A DNA stretch of 9,963 bases. Origin: CAYJPK01 sp964372035. Lineage in GTDB: Bacteria > Desulfobacterota > Desulfovibrionia > Desulfovibrionales > Desulfovibrionaceae. Every line of letters begins with the position of its first letter. Within the stretch, counting starts at the first letter, position 1. The notes beneath the pieces are model-generated. The model was not told the origin of the DNA and searched no databases. It saw only the letters and a list, made by a program, of their open reading frames with translations. Made by a program: the position numbers and the translations under genes. Location of the stretch: the NCBI GenBank assembly GCA_964372035.1, contig CAYJPK010000076.1:1-9963 (forward strand). The letters are read 5' to 3'. Positions 7,682 to 9,963 of this stretch are shown here, piece after piece.

Positions 7682-8670
7682 TGCTCTACCCTTTTAGTGC
7701 TTTGCATAAATTCGTTTAATTCTTCCACAGTCGGAGAAGATTCAGAGCAAGAATAGCGTGAAATTACAATTGATGCTGCCGCCGCTCCACGCCACAAGGC
7801 TTCTTGTAAGTCTAAACCTTGTGTAAGCGAACTTAGAAGCCCAGAAGCAAAACCATCACCAGAGCCAAAAGTTTTTTTCAAATCAGCAGGATATATGCCA
7901 CAAGTTGTCTTGCTAGTCTTTGTCCAAGCTTTTGAACCCTTTGCACCAAATTTGATAATAACTAGCTCAGCACCATTATCTAATAACTTTTGAGCTGTTT
8001 TTTCATCATCACTTGCTTCCAGCTTCCAAAAATCTCGCATTACTTCTATTTCTTCATCAGTACCGATAATAATATCTGACTTTTCACAAAACATTGTGTA
8101 GTAAAGCGAAGATTCATAGACATTATTCCAAGTGTAAGGTCTATAATCCAAATCAAGCGCAACCTTAACGCCATTTTTGCGAGCATAATAAGCTGCTAAA
8201 AATGCAGCCTCACGAGATGGACTCTTTGCTAAAGCTGTACCTGATACGAGTAGAATTTTTGCTTTTGAAATGTAGCTTTCATCAATATCTTCATAGCTCA
8301 AGTTTAAATCAGCCACATTTTCACGGTATAAAATAGAACCACTCTTTTCAGGTGAAATAATTTCTGTAATCGCAAGGCAGTTTTTTGCAAGCTCATCACG
8401 CTTAACACCGCCACAATCAACCTTGTATTTAGCAAGCGTATTTAAAATAAAAGTGCCAAATTTATCATTGGAAGTACGACCAACAAAGCCTACTTTTGCA
8501 TTTAACTTAGCTGAACCAATTGCAATATTTGCCGGAGAACCACCAACTGTTGGACTAAAAGACTTAACCTCATGCAACTCACAATTATAATCATTGCAGT
8601 TTAAATCTATCCCTAAACGACCAAGACAAATTATATCAAGTTCTTTATTATTATCTAAGCTAAATTCCAT
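7675..8670 (-). CDS. iolC: PfkB-family sugar kinase, 5-dehydro-2-deoxygluconokinase-like (IolC)
   Basis: The 331-aa cytoplasmic ribokinase-fold kinase starts at the ATG at 8670, which has AAGGAG 6 nt upstream. A longer frame from 8730 adds 20 residues with no ribosome binding site and would run across the promoter. It has PfkB signature 1 (VGGSPANIAIG, 42-52) and signature 2 (TFGSGDGFASG, 267-277, with catalytic D272; Ser replaces the usual Ala in GAGD). Several blocks match IolC as I recall it: ILYRENVADLNL (113-124), LLVSGTALAKSPSREA (140-155), DLDYRPYTW (173-181), SDIIIGTDEE (198-207) and the C-terminal CSESSPTVEE (308-317). IolC phosphorylates 2-deoxy-5-keto-D-gluconate with ATP. The gene is first in the operon, directly upstream of the aldolase gene that would use its product. 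Another sugar acid is possible. Confidence 0.85.
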   Translation of the reverse strand: MEFSLDNNKELDIICLGRLGIDLNCNDYNCELHEVKSFSPTVGGSPANIAIGSAKLNAKVGFVGRTSNDKFGTFILNTLAKYKVDCGGVKRDELAKNCLAITEIISPEKSGSILYRENVADLNLSYEDIDESYISKAKILLVSGTALAKSPSREAAFLAAYYARKNGVKVALDLDYRPYTWNNVYESSLYYTMFCEKSDIIIGTDEEIEVMRDFWKLEASDDEKTAQKLLDNGAELVIIKFGAKGSKAWTKTSKTTCGIYPADLKKTFGSGDGFASGLLSSLTQGLDLQEALWRGAAAASIVISRYSCSESSPTVEELNEFMQSTKRVEQC

Positions 8671-8676
8671 TAGTTG

Positions 8677-8682
8677 CTCCTT
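8677..8682 (-). promoter_or_regulatory. Ribosome binding site deciding the iolC-like start
   Basis: AAGGAG on the minus strand, 6 nt before the ATG at 8670. It supports that start over the in-frame ATG at 8730, which has no such site and lies within the promoter. Confidence 0.8.
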
Positions 8683-8698
8683 AAAACAAATTATTTTT

Positions 8699-8733
8699 AT
8701 TATGAAATTCTGACTAAACACTAATTTCATAAT
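8699..8733. promoter_or_regulatory. Inverted-repeat operator candidate for the catabolic operon
   Basis: ATTATGAAATT (8699-8709) and AATTTCATAAT (8723-8733) form a perfect 11-bp inverted repeat with a 13-bp spacer (24 bp between arm centres). One arm lies in the -10/-35 spacer of the operon promoter and overlaps the last -10 base by one; the other lies around the expected transcription start. This is a good location for repression by the divergently encoded DeoR-family protein, which is an inference. Confidence 0.65.
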
Positions 8734-8746
8734 TGTTTTTTGTCAA
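8718..8746 (-). promoter_or_regulatory. Sigma70-type promoter of the iolC-aldolase-TRAP operon
   Basis: On the minus strand a perfect TTGACA -35 (8746-8741), a 17-bp spacer and a weaker TAGTGT -10 (8723-8718) point toward iolC. T-rich tracts upstream (8754-8792) may act as an UP-like or bent-DNA element. The weak -10 is embedded between the arms of the inverted repeat, consistent with a regulated promoter. Confidence 0.6.
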
Positions 8747-8795
8747 TATAAAGTTTTATTTTTTTGAAATTTATATTTTGATTTTATTTTTTATA

Positions 8796-8871
8796 TTTCG
8801 AATATGTTTCGATTTGCTATTTATAAAAAACTATGCTATTATTCCTTAAAACATTATTCGACAACACGAAA
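8796..8871. promoter_or_regulatory. TTTCG-type motifs around the regulator promoter
   Basis: TTTCGA occurs at 8796-8801 and 8807-8812, exactly 11 bp apart (about one helical turn), just upstream of the regulator's -35. TTCG (8857-8860) and CGAA (8867-8870) form an inverted pair with a 6-bp spacer, downstream of its -10. Four CG-containing motifs clustered in otherwise AT-only DNA look like binding sites for autoregulation. The identity of the bound protein is inferred. Confidence 0.4.
8814..8842 (+). promoter_or_regulatory. Sigma70-type promoter of the DeoR-family regulator
   Basis: TTGCTA (8814-8819), a 17-bp spacer and TATTAT (8837-8842) form a near-consensus promoter facing the regulator gene. 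The predicted start is near 8849, leaving a leader of about 54 nt that contains the TTCG-N6-CGAA inverted pair. Confidence 0.6.
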
Positions 8872-8888
8872 CACATTAAAATATCACT

Positions 8889-8895
8889 AAAAAGG
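8889..8895 (+). promoter_or_regulatory. Ribosome binding site deciding the regulator start
   Basis: AAAAAGG ends 7 nt before the ATG at 8903 but only 1 nt before the ATG at 8897. It therefore favours initiation at 8903 (protein beginning MVSKKERL). Confidence 0.6.
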
Positions 8896-8902
8896 CATGA
8901 TT

Positions 8903-9679
8903 ATGGTTAGTAAAAAAGAAAGATTGCAAAACATAAAAGAGCTACTTTACAAAACAGGTTCTGTTTCAAGTCGTGAACTTGCAAAGCTTTTGCAGGTTAG
9001 TGATGTGACTATTCGTAAGGATTTAGAAGTACTTGCTAAGGATCCTGAAATTGAGCGTACTTTTGGTGGTGCTTCACTTAAAAACGATGAAAAGCATATT
9101 TTTAATGCAGACACTGCCAACTTTAGTAAAAGCGAAGAATATCAAGAGAATTTAAGCATTGCAAAAAAAGCTTTAGAGTTTATTGAGCCAAATGATACAG
9201 TATTTCTTGGCTCTGGCATTACATGTTGTATTTTAGCTTCACTTTTGCCAAAAGATATTAAACTTTCAATTATTACGAATAATATTTCGGCTATAAATGA
9301 CTTAATCAACAAGAATTGTAAAATATTTCTAGTTGGCGGTGAAGTCGAAACAACTAATAATAAAACGTATTTTTCAAGTATACCTAATCCAGCGCAGTAC
9401 CTCGAGTCCATCTGTATCACAAAAGCTTTTACTAGCTGTTATGGTATTGATATTAATGCTGGAATTACGGTTAATTCAATTATTAGCTCTTACGTTTTTA
9501 AAGACTTACCAAAAATTCAAAAGAATTGGCATATGATGGTATCACATAATAAATTTCAACGGATTGGCATGTATAAAGCAGGTCAAATCAATGCAATTCA
9601 AAATATTATATACACTTCAATGCCAGAAGACTTTAACAATTATTGCATAACACACAATATTAAATTAGCTAAAGCTTAA
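8903..9679 (+). CDS. DeoR-family transcriptional repressor of the divergent sugar operon
   Basis: The 258-aa protein has an N-terminal DeoR helix-turn-helix (about 4-57) with recognition region VSSRELAKLLQVSDVTIRKD (21-40) and the family RTFGGA motif (52-57). A C-terminal DeoRC phosphosugar-sensing domain (about 85-240) includes FLGSGITC (101-108, in place of the common D-x-GTT), IITNN (124-128), FLVGGEV (142-148) and AFTSCYGIDINAGIT (175-189). The first in-frame ATG (8897) is 6 bp earlier, but ribosome-binding-site spacing favours 8903. It is transcribed divergently from the kinase-aldolase-TRAP operon across a 232-bp region carrying the operator candidates, the usual layout of a local repressor. 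DeoR repressors are normally released by a phosphorylated pathway intermediate, and Bacillus IolR belongs to this family, so an IolR-like role is plausible but not proven. Confidence 0.88.
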   Translation: MVSKKERLQNIKELLYKTGSVSSRELAKLLQVSDVTIRKDLEVLAKDPEIERTFGGASLKNDEKHIFNADTANFSKSEEYQENLSIAKKALEFIEPNDTVFLGSGITCCILASLLPKDIKLSIITNNISAINDLINKNCKIFLVGGEVETTNNKTYFSSIPNPAQYLESICITKAFTSCYGIDINAGITVNSIISSYVFKDLPKIQKNWHMMVSHNKFQRIGMYKAGQINAIQNIIYTSMPEDFNNYCITHNIKLAKA

Positions 9680-9693
9680 TCTGCTATTTAGCT
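9667..9693. repeat. Short inverted repeat at the end of the regulator gene
   Basis: AGCTAAA (9667-9673) and TTTAGCT (9687-9693) form a 7-bp stem spanning the regulator's stop codon. There is no T-run after it, so it is at best a weak terminator. Confidence 0.3.
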
Positions 9694-9743
9694 TAAAAAC
9701 AATTAAATTTCATATAGTAAAAAAACTCTATTACATAATAATA

Positions 9744-9788
9744 GCAATGCTTTGGCTTGGCTTTGTGTATGCGAAGCATTGCCAAAGC
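9744..9788. repeat. Nested overlapping inverted repeats
   Basis: GCAATGCTT (9744-9752) pairs perfectly with AAGCATTGC (9774-9782), and GCTTTGGC (9749-9756) pairs perfectly with GCCAAAGC (9781-9788). The arms overlap, so the two hairpins are alternatives. The block is intergenic and more GC-rich than its surroundings, consistent with an interspersed repeat element. Confidence 0.55.
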
Positions 9789-9910
9789 TATTTAGTAATA
9801 TCCGACAGGGCTTGAGCTCTGCGTTTGATAAGTGGATTTTATGCTTAGCACTAATACTATAGTATATCTGCCTAGCGATACATTTTTTGTTTGCTTTGTA
9901 CTTTGGTTCT

Positions 9911-9957
9911 GTCATTCTGAGGAGGAGCAAAGCGACGACGTGAGAATCCATGCCTTT
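9911..9957. repeat. Interspersed repeat, right copy (longer)
   Basis: The element runs from GTCATTCTGA to the core GAGAATCCATGCCTTT (9942-9957), which is identical to 30-45. ATTCTGA (9913-9919) and TGAGAAT (9941-9947) form an imperfect inverted pair, so the repeat can fold into a hairpin. The middle is purine-rich with GCGACGACG. It resembles the GATTCTCACG...AGAATGAC class of intergenic repeats seen in many bacteria. Confidence 0.6.
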
Positions 9958-9963
9958 AATACG

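Larger units (their letters stand above)
9680..9963. other. Intergenic right edge made largely of repeat-like sequence
   Basis: No convincing gene is seen here. It contains the alternative hairpins at 9744-9788 and an interspersed repeat at about 9911-9957, and it reads open on the minus strand without resembling a protein. An AATTTCATA at 9706-9714 repeats part of the operator arm but is probably chance in such AT-rich DNA. Confidence 0.6.

Noticed and set aside
8671..8730. N-terminal extension of the IolC-like kinase starting at 8730
   Set aside because: The extra 20 residues lack a ribosome binding site, cover the promoter and inverted repeat, and precede a much better start at 8670.
8754..8792. 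Run of T-tracts as a possible terminator
   Set aside because: No stem-loop precedes the tracts. They lie between divergent promoters and are better read as AT-rich upstream promoter DNA.
9142..9536. Open frames on both strands inside the DeoR-family gene
   Set aside because: They are fully contained in a gene with clear HTH and DeoRC motifs and have no family resemblance of their own.
9706..9714. AATTTCATA downstream of the regulator, matching part of the operator arm (also ATTATGAAA at 3761-3769)
   Set aside because: Single half-sites of this AT-rich sequence are expected by chance in about 10 kb, and neither has a paired arm.
9703..9951. Minus-strand open frame of 82 codons beginning MDSHVVALLLLRMTE
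   Set aside because: It is read through the interspersed repeat and the nested hairpins. The start lies inside the repeat core, there is no convincing ribosome binding site, and the product looks like translated repeat.

Overview
This is a gene-dense, AT-rich window (roughly one third GC by eye). It suggests a Gram-negative-type (diderm) bacterium: there is a complete TRAP transporter with a Sec-exported periplasmic binding protein, a membrane-anchored solute-binding protein, and a periplasm-sensing c-di-GMP-type protein. Together with carbohydrate scavenging, this would suit a host- or gut-associated anaerobe, but that is inference. I cannot name the lineage from the sequence. I found no tRNA, rRNA, CRISPR array, transposase or phage gene.

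Region 1 (1-84 and 9680-9963): both ends are intergenic and carry same-orientation copies of a short interspersed repeat (shared core at 30-45 and 9942-9957). The right-hand region also has nested, overlapping inverted repeats at 9744-9788.

Region 2 (85-3731, minus strand): a two-gene unit. A family-1 extracellular solute-binding protein with an uncleaved N-terminal anchor and no permease partner lies 47 bp upstream of a membrane protein built as dCache-like sensor, GGDEF-like domain, EAL-like domain. Both output domains have lost residues normally needed for catalysis, so this looks like a ligand-to-c-di-GMP signalling pair that senses rather than makes or degrades the nucleotide.

Region 3 (4023-8670, minus strand): a compact catabolic operon in transcription order iolC-like PfkB kinase, class II aldolase, TRAP DctQ, DctM, DctP. 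The kinase and aldolase genes overlap by 7 bp, dctQ and dctM are 1 bp apart, and a strong intrinsic terminator (3948-3992) closes the unit.

Region 4 (8671-9679): a divergent promoter region and a plus-strand DeoR-family repressor. An 11-bp perfect inverted repeat (8699-8733) flanks the -10 of a TTGACA-type promoter for the operon and is the best operator candidate. TTTCG-type motifs flank the regulator's own promoter.

Working model (inference): the TRAP transporter imports a carboxylated sugar, the IolC-like kinase phosphorylates it, and the aldolase splits it into a triose phosphate plus an aldehyde, under DeoR control. The last two cytoplasmic steps resemble the lower myo-inositol pathway, but the upstream inositol dehydrogenase, dehydratase, hydrolase and isomerase genes are absent here. 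The unit may therefore scavenge 2-deoxy-5-keto-gluconate or a similar sugar acid directly.
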